Both the position numbers and the translations under genes were made by a program. The notes beneath the pieces were generated by a model that was given only the letters and a program-made list of their open reading frames with translations, was not told the DNA's origin and did no database searches. From Cellulomonas sp. HZM (GTDB taxonomy: Bacteria; Actinomycetota; Actinomycetes; Actinomycetales; Cellulomonadaceae), in assembly GCF_000708885.1 (NCBI RefSeq), contig NZ_JEOE01000012.1:1-64000 (forward strand): 64,000 nt of DNA, given 5' to 3'. Positions within the stretch are counted from its first letter, which is position 1. Each line of letters begins with the position of its first letter. This document shows, piece after piece, positions 28,327 through 36,320 of this stretch.

Positions 28327-29229
28327 GTGACCGAGCAGATCCCCGCGCCCACGGACGTCGGCGTGCCGCCGTCCGACGAGCGCGAGGACGCCGTCGGCCC
28401 CGCAGCCGAGCCGTCGTCGGCGGCGCCTCCGTCGTCCGGGTCGTCGGGGTCCGCCTGGGAGGTCGAGGGACGTCGGCCGCCCACGACGATGCTGCGCGCG
28501 GCGCTGCGTCCGCGCATGCTCGGGATGCTGCTGCTCCTGCTCGCGGCGGCCGCGGTGTGCGCGCGGCTCGGCGTGTGGCAGCTGGACCGCGCGCACGTGC
28601 GCGGTGACGCCGACCGTGACCGTCAGGTCGAGCAGACCGAGCAGCTCGCGGCCGTCCCGGTCGTCGACGTCCTCGCGCCGCAGACGACGTTCCGAGGCGA
28701 GCTCGTCGGGCGCAAGGTCGCCGCGTCCGGGACGTACGACGCCGCGGCGCAGCTGCTGGTCCCCGGACGCGAGCACGACGGCCGCACGGGCTTCCTGGTG
28801 CTGACGCCCCTGCGTACCGCGGACGGCGTGCTGCCCGTGGTGCGCGGGTGGGTCACGTCGGCGACGGACGCGGGTGACCCGCCCGCCGGCCCGGTGCAGG
28901 TCGAGGGGTACCTGCAGGCCTCGGAGCAGGCGGGGTCCGGCATCGCCGACGGCCGCACGGACGCGATCAGCTCCGCCGAGCTGGTCAGCGACTGGGGCGG
29001 ACCCATCTGGACGGGCTACGTGGTGCTGTCGTCGAGCACACCTGCCCAGGGCGGGCTCGCGCTGCTCGATCCGCCGAAGGTCACGGGTCAGGACCTCAAC
29101 CTGCAGAGCCTCGGGTACGCCGCGCAGTGGTGGATCTTCGGTGCGTTCGCGGTGCTGCTGTGGCTGCGGCTGGTGCGTGACGAGGCGCGGGGCGGCGTCC
29201 CTCGCCGGCGGGTGGACGCCGCCGCGTGA
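28327..29229 (+). CDS. SURF1-family cytochrome oxidase assembly protein
   Basis: A 300-residue membrane protein of the SURF1/Shy1 family, which assists heme a3 insertion into cytochrome c oxidase. A variable acidic N-terminus is followed by a first membrane helix (about residues 60-78), the family motif LGVWQLDRAH, a large outside domain (GTYDAAAQLLVPGREHDGRTGF, LPVVRGWV) and a second helix near the end (QWWIFGAFAVLLWLRLVRDE). GTG 28327 lies five bases after TACCGT, with no Shine-Dalgarno, so the mRNA is probably leaderless. No oxidase genes are nearby. Confidence 0.9.
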   Translation: MTEQIPAPTDVGVPPSDEREDAVGPAAEPSSAAPPSSGSSGSAWEVEGRRPPTTMLRAALRPRMLGMLLLLLAAAAVCARLGVWQLDRAHVRGDADRDRQVEQTEQLAAVPVVDVLAPQTTFRGELVGRKVAASGTYDAAAQLLVPGREHDGRTGFLVLTPLRTADGVLPVVRGWVTSATDAGDPPAGPVQVEGYLQASEQAGSGIADGRTDAISSAELVSDWGGPIWTGYVVLSSSTPAQGGLALLDPPKVTGQDLNLQSLGYAAQWWIFGAFAVLLWLRLVRDEARGGVPRRRVDAAA

Positions 29230-29233
29230 CGCA

Positions 29234-29265
29234 TGTCCCATCGGGACGCGTGTCCCACTGAGACA
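29234..29265 (+). promoter_or_regulatory. Duplicated palindromic operator before the TetR gene
   Basis: TGTCCCATCGGGACG (29234-29248) and TGTCCCACTGAGACA (29251-29265) are two copies of a 15-base palindrome set 17 bases apart. The second ends nine bases before the TATCGT hexamer (29274-29279) that serves the TetR gene, so bound repressor would cover the -35 region. Confidence 0.75.
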
Positions 29266-29286
29266 TTCCGGCGTATCGTCGGGGAC

Positions 29287-29907
29287 GTGACCGACGACCG
29301 ACGCGAGCGCAAGGCGCGCCGCACCCGCGACGCCATCGCGGACGCAGCCCTCGAGCTGATCCTCGAGCACGGGTCCGACGCCGTGGGCGTCGAGGACATC
29401 ACGAACCGCGTCGACGTCTCGCGCCGCACGTTCAGCCGCTACTTCGCGACCAAGGAGGAGGCGGCGCTCGACTTCCTGCGCCGTGACCTCGCCGACCTCA
29501 ACGCCGCGCTCGCCGGACGCCCGGCCGACGAGCGCCTCGTCGACGCCTACGTCACCGTGCTGCACGCCTGGGTGCGCGACGACGCCGAGGCGTGGCAGCG
29601 CGTCCCTCGTCGCCGCGAGATCCTGCGGCTGGCCGCGACGGAGCCGGCGATCGGTGCCGCGTACCGGCAGATCATCGCCGACGCCCAGGACGAGACCGCG
29701 CGTGTGGCTGCCGACCGGCTCGGCCTGGACGCGGACAGCGCCGCGAGCGACCTTCGGCCCGTCGTGCTCGCGGGCATCGCGACAGCGGGGCTCACGGCGG
29801 CCGGACGCGCCTGGGTGGCAGGCGCCGACGGCGACCTGCCGGGGCTCGTCGAGCGCGTGTTCGCGCTGCTGCACACCGAGCTCTCCGCCTTCTCGCCGAC
29901 CGCCTGA
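29287..29907 (+). CDS. TetR-family transcriptional regulator
   Basis: A 206-residue TetR regulator. The N-terminal helix-turn-helix is RKARRTRDAIADAALELILEHG, then TNRVDVSRRTFSRYFATKEEA; the C-terminal half is the helical ligand domain. GTG 29287 follows TATCGT by seven bases and gives the conserved start. Two palindromes directly upstream suggest self-control, and the membrane protein gene downstream is the likely target. Confidence 0.92.
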   Translation: MTDDRRERKARRTRDAIADAALELILEHGSDAVGVEDITNRVDVSRRTFSRYFATKEEAALDFLRRDLADLNAALAGRPADERLVDAYVTVLHAWVRDDAEAWQRVPRRREILRLAATEPAIGAAYRQIIADAQDETARVAADRLGLDADSAASDLRPVVLAGIATAGLTAAGRAWVAGADGDLPGLVERVFALLHTELSAFSPTA

Positions 29908-29965
29908 CGCACCTCGCGCCCCTGGCACCCACCTCTTTACTCGAACCTCCCACCGGAGCCCAGCC

Positions 29966-31306
29966 ATGCCCTGCGACCCCCGCTCCGAGACGACCCGCCC
30001 GGACCGTCTCGCGCCCGACAACCTCCCGCGCCACGCGAGCGCCGTGCGCGCCCTGCAGGTGCTGCGGGGTCCGCGGATCTGGGTGTTCCCGACGATCGCC
30101 GTCGGCGTCGTCGCCCTCGCGCTGTCCCTGCTGTACATGGGCGGGATCCTCAACCCGCAGGCGGACCTCGAGGACCTGCCGATCGCGCTGGTGTCCTCCG
30201 ACGAGGGGGCGGACGTCGGCGGCGGCCGCCTCGAGGCGGGTGCGGACGTCGTCGAGGCGATCACGTCCGCCGCCGACGGGTCGATCGACTGGCGCGTGAT
30301 GCCCGCCGACGAGGCGCGCACCGCGCTCGCGCGCGACGAGGTGTTCGGCGCGCTCGAGATCCCGTCGGACTTCTCCGCGTCGCTCGCGGCGCTCGCGGCC
30401 AGCTCCGACGGCAGCGCGGCACCGACGATGACGGTGCTCACCAACCAGGCCGCGGGCAGCCTCGGCTCGAGCTTCGCGTCGAGCGCCGCGCAGGCCGCCG
30501 CGCACGGCGCGTCCGCACAGCTCGGGGAGAAGCTGACGGCTCAGGCCCAGGCTGCCGGCGGCTCGTCGGCCCCGACCAACGCGACCCGGCTCATGCTGGC
30601 CGACCCCGTGACCGTGACGGTCGAGCCGGGGCACGCGCTCGGCAAGCACTCCGGCGCGGGGCTCAGCGCGTTCTACTACACGCTGCTGCTCGTGCTCGCG
30701 GGGTTCGTCGGCGCGACGATCGTGCACACCGCGGTCGACGGTGCGCTCGGGTACGCCGACACCGAGTACGGGCCGTTCCACCGTCGGCGCGACGCGGTCG
30801 CGATCAGCCGCACCCAGACGTTCCTCGTGAAGTCGGCCATCTCCGTGGTGCTGGCCGTGCTCACCTCGGCGCTCATCATGCTCGCGACGATCGGGCTGCT
30901 CGGCATGGATGCCGGCCACCTGCCGCTGCTCTTCGCGTTCTCGGTGTGCGCGTCCGCGTCGGTCGCGGTGGGCGTGCACGCGATCAACACCGCGTTCGGC
31001 ACGGCCGGGCAGCTGGTGTCGATGTTCGTGTTCGTGGTGCTCGCGCTGCCGTCGTCGGGAGCCACCGTGCCGCTCCAGGCGCTCCCCGACTTCTACCGGT
31101 TCCTCGCGACGTTCGAGCCGATGCGCCAGCTGTCCGACGGTGTGCGCTCGATCCTCTACTTCGACGCGCAGGCCACCGGCGCGCTCCCGCGGGCGTGGTC
31201 GATGATCGCGCTCGGCCTGGTGCTCGCGCTGGTCGCCGGCCTCGTCACGGCACGCGTCTACGACCGCCGGGGGCTGCGCCGGCTGGGGCACCCGGCGGCG
31301 GCCTGA
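29966..31306 (+). CDS. YhgE/Pip-like (ABC-2/DUF3533-type) membrane protein
   Basis: A 446-residue membrane protein. One helix near residues 41-60 precedes a long outside domain (about 60-230), then five C-terminal helices (LSAFYYTLLLVLAGFVGATIV to MIALGLVLALVAGLV). This is the layout of YhgE/Pip and the ABC-2/DUF3533 group, often co-encoded with TetR regulators and involved in export or envelope stress. There is no ATPase gene beside it. ATG 29966 follows CCGGAG. The substrate is unknown. Confidence 0.78.
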   Translation: MPCDPRSETTRPDRLAPDNLPRHASAVRALQVLRGPRIWVFPTIAVGVVALALSLLYMGGILNPQADLEDLPIALVSSDEGADVGGGRLEAGADVVEAITSAADGSIDWRVMPADEARTALARDEVFGALEIPSDFSASLAALAASSDGSAAPTMTVLTNQAAGSLGSSFASSAAQAAAHGASAQLGEKLTAQAQAAGGSSAPTNATRLMLADPVTVTVEPGHALGKHSGAGLSAFYYTLLLVLAGFVGATIVHTAVDGALGYADTEYGPFHRRRDAVAISRTQTFLVKSAISVVLAVLTSALIMLATIGLLGMDAGHLPLLFAFSVCASASVAVGVHAINTAFGTAGQLVSMFVFVVLALPSSGATVPLQALPDFYRFLATFEPMRQLSDGVRSILYFDAQATGALPRAWSMIALGLVLALVAGLVTARVYDRRGLRRLGHPAAA

Positions 31307-31360
31307 CGAACGTGCCGCGCCGGCGGCACTGCCTGCGCGCGCAGCGCCGTGGCCGCTGCG

Positions 31361-32635
31361 TCAGATCCAGCGGCGGTGCCGGAACACCAGGTACAGCGCG
31401 ACGCTGACCGCGCCCATCGCCGCGAGCGCGGCCGGGTAGCCCAGCGCCCAGTGCAGCTCGGGCATGTGGTCGAAGTTCATGCCATACACGGTCCCGACGA
31501 GAGTCGGCGCGAACAGGATCGCCGCCCATGCCGAGATCTTCTTGACCTCCTCGTTCTGGGCGTTGCTGGCCTCGGAGAGCGCCTTCATCTCCTCGTTCTG
31601 GCGCTGCGCGACGAGGGTCGCGTTGACCGTGAGGATGTCGCGCAGGGCCGCGCGGAAGCTCTCGACGCGCTCGTCGACCTCGGTGACGTGGTCGGCGACG
31701 TCGCGCAGGTACTTGCGCTGCTCCTCGTCGACCCCGTACTTGGTGAAACCGGCACTCAGCGCGGCGAGGATCGCCCCGAGCGGACGGACCGCGCGCTGGA
31801 AGTCGACGACCTCCCGCGACAGCTCGTAGATGCGCCGCGACACCGCCGGGTCGCCGCGGAACACCTCGGACTCGATCTCGTCGATGTCGTTCTCCAGTCC
31901 GGCGACGACCGGGCCGTAGCCGTCGACCACGGCGTCGAGGATCGCGTAGAGCACCGCCTCGGGGCCGCGCGCCAGCAGGTCGACGTCCTGCGCGACGCGC
32001 CTGCGCACGTCCGCGAGGTCGGGGGACTGGGCGTGGCGCACGGTCACGACGAAGTCGGGGCCGACGAACACGTGCAGCTCGCCGAACTCGACCTGCTCGG
32101 CCGCGTCGACGTACCGCGCGGCGTGCAGCACCACGAACAGCGTCGAGCCGTACCGCTCGAGCTTCGGCCGCTGGTGCGCCTGGATCGCGTCCTCGACCGC
32201 GAGCTCGTGCAGGTCGAACTCCTCGGCCAGGCTCACGATCTCGGCGGGGTCCGGCCGGTACAGGCCGATCCAGGCCATCGCGCCGCGGTGCTCGCGCAGG
32301 CACGCGTACGTGGCCGGGAGGTCGTGCGGCCGGTCGAGGAGCCGCCCGTCGCGGTACACGCCTGCGTCGACCATGCTCGAGCGCTGCTCGTCGCGGACGT
32401 CGTCGGTGCTCGTCGGTGGAGGAGCGGTGCGCGCGCTCTGCTGGCGTGCGAGCGCGAGGCGCGCGATGTGCAGCCGCGGGAGGCCCGCTGCGGCGGCGCG
32501 GACCGCGCTGCGCGTTCCCTGGGGCGTCCCGTCCTGGGGTGCGCTCTGGGCGGGCGTGCCCTGGGCGGGCTTGGTGCGTCCGAGGCTGGTCGCGCCGGAG
32601 GCGGGGGTGACGACGGTGGTGCTGCGACGAGGCAT
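31361..32635 (-). CDS. corA: CorA-family magnesium channel
   Basis: A 424-residue CorA/ZntB-family transporter. A cytoplasmic N-terminal domain (MAWIGLYRPDPAEI, FDLHELAVEDAI, QRPKLERYG) and a long helix lead to two C-terminal membrane segments. The selectivity motif appears as VYGMNFDHMPEL, with the GMN of true Mg2+ channels. About 90 N-terminal residues before the fold are low-complexity. ATG 32635 follows CGGAG. The gene sits behind a 14-codon proline-rich leader ORF and competing hairpins that may control it. Confidence 0.95.
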   Translation of the reverse strand: MPRRSTTVVTPASGATSLGRTKPAQGTPAQSAPQDGTPQGTRSAVRAAAAGLPRLHIARLALARQQSARTAPPPTSTDDVRDEQRSSMVDAGVYRDGRLLDRPHDLPATYACLREHRGAMAWIGLYRPDPAEIVSLAEEFDLHELAVEDAIQAHQRPKLERYGSTLFVVLHAARYVDAAEQVEFGELHVFVGPDFVVTVRHAQSPDLADVRRRVAQDVDLLARGPEAVLYAILDAVVDGYGPVVAGLENDIDEIESEVFRGDPAVSRRIYELSREVVDFQRAVRPLGAILAALSAGFTKYGVDEEQRKYLRDVADHVTEVDERVESFRAALRDILTVNATLVAQRQNEEMKALSEASNAQNEEVKKISAWAAILFAPTLVGTVYGMNFDHMPELHWALGYPAALAAMGAVSVALYLVFRHRRWI

Positions 32636-32649
32636 GGCAGGGCTCCGGT

Positions 32650-32720
32650 GGGGTCCCGCGTCACGCAGGGCGCGACGCGCAGGGGACCCGCACCGGTGCG
32701 GGTCGCGGCCGGTGCGGGTC
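32650..32720 (-). promoter_or_regulatory. corA leader: mutually exclusive hairpins
   Basis: The mRNA (minus strand) holds GACCCGCACC twice (plus 32711-32720 and 32695-32704) followed by its complement GGTGCGGGTC (32685-32694), so the third segment can pair with either copy. The same third segment can also pair through GGGTCCC with GGGACCC (plus 32651-32657), about five bases from the corA ribosome site. The first copy begins inside the stop codon of the leader ORF, so a ribosome there would hide it. Confidence 0.65.
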
Positions 32721-32763
32721 AGGGCTCGGGGCGGGGACTACTACTGGGGGGCTCGCCGCTCAT
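32719..32763 (-). CDS. Proline-rich leader peptide upstream of corA
   Basis: A 14-codon ORF encoding MSGEPPSSSPRPEP, five of 14 residues proline and two glutamate. Its Shine-Dalgarno is GGAGGAGG, five bases before the ATG and stronger than corA's own. The stop codon overlaps the first arm of the corA leader hairpins, 83 bases before corA. Enterobacterial mgtL, before the Mg2+ transporter gene mgtA, encodes a similarly short acidic, proline-rich peptide whose translation is sensitive to Mg2+ and proline. The resemblance here is in composition and layout, not ancestry. Expression is inferred. Confidence 0.6.
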   Translation of the reverse strand: MSGEPPSSSPRPEP

Positions 32764-32816
32764 GGTGGCCTCCTCCCCGTCCGCCGCGTCCCTCCGGCAG
32801 GGCTGCGCGCAGCGTG

Positions 32817-32847
32817 ACACTACGCCTGCCGGGGCGCCGTGGGCCAA
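32817..32847 (-). promoter_or_regulatory. Predicted promoter of the corA leader transcript
   Basis: On the minus strand TTGGCC (32842-32847) and TAGTGT (32817-32822), 19 bases apart. Transcription would start near 32810, about 45 bases before the leader ATG. Confidence 0.45.
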
Positions 32848-32851
32848 CCGT

Positions 32852-32882
32852 GCGGTGCTGCCGTGGTCGGCGGCGGCACCGC
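32852..32882 (-). terminator. Hairpin after the AhpD-like gene
   Basis: GCGGTGCTGCC (32852-32862) pairs with GGCGGCACCGC (32872-32882) through 11 positions with one G-U, 9-base loop. It would end the AhpD-like transcript just before the corA leader promoter. Confidence 0.55.
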
Positions 32883-32896
32883 GCCCCGCCGTGCCC

Positions 32897-32956
32897 CGAA
32901 CTGCGACCCGAACCGCGACCCGAACTGCGACCCGAACCGCGCCCCGAGCAGTGCCC
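32897..32956. repeat. Five 12-bp tandem repeats
   Basis: Units of CGAACYGCGACC begin at 32897, 32909, 32921 and 32933, and a diverged fifth at 32945. They lie between the AhpD-like gene and the corA leader; no function is evident. Confidence 0.85.
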
Positions 32957-32993
32957 CCACCCGCGCCCTCGAGCTGCCCCGAGCGCCCGCCCG

Positions 32994-33524
32994 TCACGCG
33001 TGCGCCGCCGCACCCACCGTCGTCGGCTCGCCCCCCGCGGTCGCGGCCGCGACCGCCGCCGCACGCTGGGACGGGTCGTAGCTGCCACCGGGCACCTTGA
33101 CCATCACGTTCAGCCGGTTGAACGCGTTGATGAGCGAGATCTGGGCGACGAGGGCGGCGAGCTGCTCGTCGTCGAAGTGCCCTGCCGCATCGGCCCAGAC
33201 GTCGTCGGGGACGCCGGCGGTGTCGGCGAGGCGCGTCGCCGCCTCCGTCAGGGCGAGCGCGGCGCGCTCCGCTGCGGTGTACACGGTCGTCTCGCGCCAT
33301 GCGCCGACCAGGCCGATCCGCAGCGCGGTGACCCCGGCCGCCTCGGCCTCCTTGACGTGCATGTCGAGGCACGCGCCGCAGCCGTTGATCTGGCTCGCCC
33401 TGATGTTCACGAGCTCGACCGTGGAGCGCGGCAGGGGAGAGGCGTGCACGGCCGAGTCGGCGGCGACCAGGTGCTGCACGATCCGGGGGGCGACAGCGGT
33501 GGCGAACATGTCGATGCGGGTCAC
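32994..33524 (-). CDS. Carboxymuconolactone decarboxylase / AhpD-like protein
   Basis: A 176-residue protein of the AhpD-like fold. The redox motif is NGCGACLDMHVKEAE: the CxxC pair and the following His of AhpD-type alkylhydroperoxidases. Further on FDDEQLAALVAQISLINAFNRLNVMVKVPGG is typical. GTG 33524 follows AAGGAG. The sigma factor gene lies 99 bases upstream on the same strand; ECF41-type sigma factors commonly neighbour and control such proteins. Substrate unknown; peroxide or thiol chemistry is the family expectation. Confidence 0.9.
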   Translation of the reverse strand: MTRIDMFATAVAPRIVQHLVAADSAVHASPLPRSTVELVNIRASQINGCGACLDMHVKEAEAAGVTALRIGLVGAWRETTVYTAAERAALALTEAATRLADTAGVPDDVWADAAGHFDDEQLAALVAQISLINAFNRLNVMVKVPGGSYDPSQRAAAVAAATAGGEPTTVGAAAHA

Positions 33525-33623
33525 GATGTGCTCCTTCGTCGGGGTGTGCTTGCGCGGGTGCGCTTGCACAGGTGTGACGAGCGGGGCGCGACGAAGGTAA
33601 CGGGCTCGACGGGCGTGCGCCGG

Positions 33624-34577
33624 TCAGGCCGACCTCGCCCCGAGGTTCATCGCCGCCAGGCGTGCGGGGTCGGTGACGGAGTGGATCTCGACGATGCGGT
33701 CGTCCTCGACCGTGCACGCCATGACCGCGAACGGCCGGCCGTCGGCGCTGCGCACGACGAGGCCCGGCAACCCGTCGACCCATGCGCTGCGGACGTCGAG
33801 CTCCGTGCCGACCCCGCGCCGCGCCTGCTCGACGAGCACCGCGGTGCCGCGGCGGACGACGTCCCGGCGGGCGTTGTGCACGGTCCACATGAGGTCCGGG
33901 TGCAGGACCCGCAGCAGACCCTCGACGTCACCGCCGCGCGCCGCTGCGAGGAACGCGTCGACCACCGCTCGCTGCCGCCGACGGTCGACGGGTGCCTCGG
34001 CCCCGCGCACCTTGTTCCGGGCGCGGCTCGCGGCCATCTTCGTGGCGTCCGCGGACTTCTCGACGATCGAGCCGATCTCGGCGAACGGCATCCCGAACAC
34101 GTCGTGCAGCACGAACGCGAGACGCTCGTCGGGCGAGAGCGTGTCGAGCACCACCAGGAGCGCGGTCCCGACGGAGTCCGCGAGGACCGCGTCCGCCTCG
34201 GGGCCGTCGTCGACCTCCGTCACGACCCACTCCGGGGCGGTGTCGAGCGGCCTCTCGGGCCGCGTCCGACGTGCACGGAGCACGTCGATGCACACCCTGC
34301 TCACCACGGTCGTCAGCCATCCGGCGAGGTTCTCGATCGCCGCGGCGTCCTGCCGGGACAGGCGGATCCACGCCTCCTGGACGGCGTCCTCGGCGTCCGC
34401 GCGCGACCCGAGAACACGCTCGGCCACGGCCGTCAGGCGCCCGCGCTGCTCCTCGAAGGCCTGGGCGACCGCGTCGCCCCGCACCGCACCACCGCTGCTC
34501 GCGCCCGCCACGTCGTCCGCTTCCCTCGTCCGCACCGTCGACGTCGATGACGTCCCGACGCGGTCCGAGGTAACCAC
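33624..34577 (-). CDS. ECF sigma factor, SigJ/ECF41-like with SnoaL-like C-terminal domain
   Basis: A 317-residue sigma factor. Region 2 (AFEEQRGRLTAVAERVLGSRADAEDAVQEAWIRLSR), region 4 (LDTLSPDERLAFVLHDVFGMPFAEIGSIVEKS) and a C-terminal SnoaL-like domain of about 110 residues match the ECF41/SigJ group. In that group the C-terminal domain replaces a separate anti-sigma factor. The longest start is GTG 34577, nine bases after the ABC exporter stop; GTG 34511 is also possible and would give a more usual N-terminus. The AhpD-like neighbour fits the group. Confidence 0.87.
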   Translation of the reverse strand: MVTSDRVGTSSTSTVRTREADDVAGASSGGAVRGDAVAQAFEEQRGRLTAVAERVLGSRADAEDAVQEAWIRLSRQDAAAIENLAGWLTTVVSRVCIDVLRARRTRPERPLDTAPEWVVTEVDDGPEADAVLADSVGTALLVVLDTLSPDERLAFVLHDVFGMPFAEIGSIVEKSADATKMAASRARNKVRGAEAPVDRRRQRAVVDAFLAAARGGDVEGLLRVLHPDLMWTVHNARRDVVRRGTAVLVEQARRGVGTELDVRSAWVDGLPGLVVRSADGRPFAVMACTVEDDRIVEIHSVTDPARLAAMNLGARSA

Positions 34578-34586
34578 GCCGAGCGA

Positions 34587-36320
34587 TCACTCGTGCTGCC
34601 AGCTGTGCCAGAGCGCCGCGTAGTCGCCGCCCGCGGCGACCAGCTCCTCGTGCGGGCCGATCTCCGAGATGCGGCCGCCGTCGACGACCGCGACGCGGTC
34701 CGCGTCGTGCGCCGTGTGCAGGCGGTGGGCGATCGCGACGACCGTGCGCCCCGCGAGCACGCCGTTGAGCGAGCGTTCGAGGTGGCGCGCAGCGCGCGGG
34801 TCGAGCAGCGACGTCGCCTCGTCCAGCACGAGCGTGTGCGGGTCGAGCAGGACGAGGCGCGCGAGCGCGACCTGCTGCGCCTGCGCGGGCGTGAGCGCGG
34901 CGCCGCCCGAGCCGACCTCGGTGGCCAGCCCGTCCGGCAGCGCCTCGACCCACGACCAGGCGTCGACCGCCTCGAGCGAGCGGCGCAGCGCGTCGTCGTC
35001 CGCATGCTCGTCGGCCAGTCGCAGGTTGTCCGCGAGCGTGCCGACGAACACGTGGTGCTCCTGCGTGACGAGCGCGACGTGACCGCGCAGCTCGTCGAGC
35101 GGCAGGTCGACGAGCGGGACGCCGCCCACACGCACCGACCCGCCCGTGGGCGGGTGGATGCCCGCGAGCATGCGTCCGAGCGTCGACTTGCCCGCGCCGG
35201 ACGGGCCGACCACCGCGAGCCGCTCACCCGGCGCGAGCGCGAGGTCGATGCCGTGCAGCACGTCGTGCCCCTCGCGGTACGCGTACCGCAGGTCCTGCGC
35301 GACCAGGTCTGCGCCCTCCGGCTCGGCCGGGTGGGCCTCTCGGTCCGGGTCGACCAGCTGCACGCCCACCACACGGGCGAGCGACGTCGCCGCCACCTGG
35401 ATCTCGTCGAGCCAGAAGATCAGCTCCCACACCGGACCGGTGACCTGGTAGGTGTACATCACGATCGTCGTGACCACGCCGAACGTCACGTGCTCGTTCG
35501 AGGCGAGCCAGCCGCCCCACAGCAGCACGGCGACCGGTGCGAGCACGAACGTGAGGTCGACGGTCGGGAACAGCACGGTGCGCAGGTTCAGCGTCGCGGC
35601 CTCCGCCTCGAAGGCCTCCGAGAGGTCTGCACGCACGCGGCCCATCCGGCGTCGGGTCAGGCGCAGCGCGTCGATCGTGCGCGCGCCCTCGACCGACTCG
35701 GTGATGGTGCCGTTGAGCTCGGCGTACGCCGCCGACTCACGCAGGTACGCGGGCGTCGCCCGGCGCAGGTACCAGCGCACGACCAGCACGAGCGACGGCA
35801 CGCCCACGAACATCGCGACCGCCACGAGCGGCGACAGCAGCAGGCTCGCGACGACCGTGAGCGTGATCGTGACGACCGCGACGACGACGCGCGGCACCCC
35901 GAACCTGACCGCGTGCTGCAGCTTGTTGATGTCGTTCGTCGTGCGCGCCACCAGGTCGCCCGTGCCGGCACGCTCGACCGTCGACAGGGGCAGCGACGTC
36001 ACGGTCTCGATGAACTCCTCGCGCAGCTCGGCGAACACCATCTCGCCGAACAGCATCGACGAGCGCTGCGCGAACCGGATGAGCACCGTCTGCGCCAGCA
36101 CGGCGCCCGCGCCGATCGCGATCATCGAGTTGACGTATCCCACGGTCGTGCCGTCGGAGACGGCGTCGACCAGGCGGCCGAGGATCCACGGGCCGGCGAG
36201 GCCGGCGACCGCCGCGAGCGTGTGCAGGACGGCGATCTTGGTCAGCGGCCTGCGGTGCTCGCGGAACAGCCGTGCGGTGTACGCGCGCGTCGCCGCGCCG
36301 TCGGCGATGGGGAGCCTCAT
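34587..36320 (-). CDS. ABC exporter half, canonical Walker motifs but degenerate signature
   Basis: A 577-residue half-transporter: six membrane helices, then one nucleotide-binding domain. Walker A GPSGAGKST and Walker B TLVLDEATSLLD with the switch His (AIAHRLH) are intact. The ABC signature, normally LSGGQ, reads LTPAQAQQVALAR. ATG 36320 overlaps the stop of the partner gene by ATGA, so the two are made together and likely pair. Such heterodimers export drugs, lipids or peptides; the substrate is unknown. Confidence 0.92.
   Translation of the reverse strand: MRLPIADGAATRAYTARLFREHRRPLTKIAVLHTLAAVAGLAGPWILGRLVDAVSDGTTVGYVNSMIAIGAGAVLAQTVLIRFAQRSSMLFGEMVFAELREEFIETVTSLPLSTVERAGTGDLVARTTNDINKLQHAVRFGVPRVVVAVVTITLTVVASLLLSPLVAVAMFVGVPSLVLVVRWYLRRATPAYLRESAAYAELNGTITESVEGARTIDALRLTRRRMGRVRADLSEAFEAEAATLNLRTVLFPTVDLTFVLAPVAVLLWGGWLASNEHVTFGVVTTIVMYTYQVTGPVWELIFWLDEIQVAATSLARVVGVQLVDPDREAHPAEPEGADLVAQDLRYAYREGHDVLHGIDLALAPGERLAVVGPSGAGKSTLGRMLAGIHPPTGGSVRVGGVPLVDLPLDELRGHVALVTQEHHVFVGTLADNLRLADEHADDDALRRSLEAVDAWSWVEALPDGLATEVGSGGAALTPAQAQQVALARLVLLDPHTLVLDEATSLLDPRAARHLERSLNGVLAGRTVVAIAHRLHTAHDADRVAVVDGGRISEIGPHEELVAAGGDYAALWHSWQHE

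Noticed and set aside
33525..33623. ECF41-type promoter before the AhpD-like gene
   Set aside because: CGTCACA is seen on the minus strand, but no CGTC -10 follows at the right distance, so I do not claim it.
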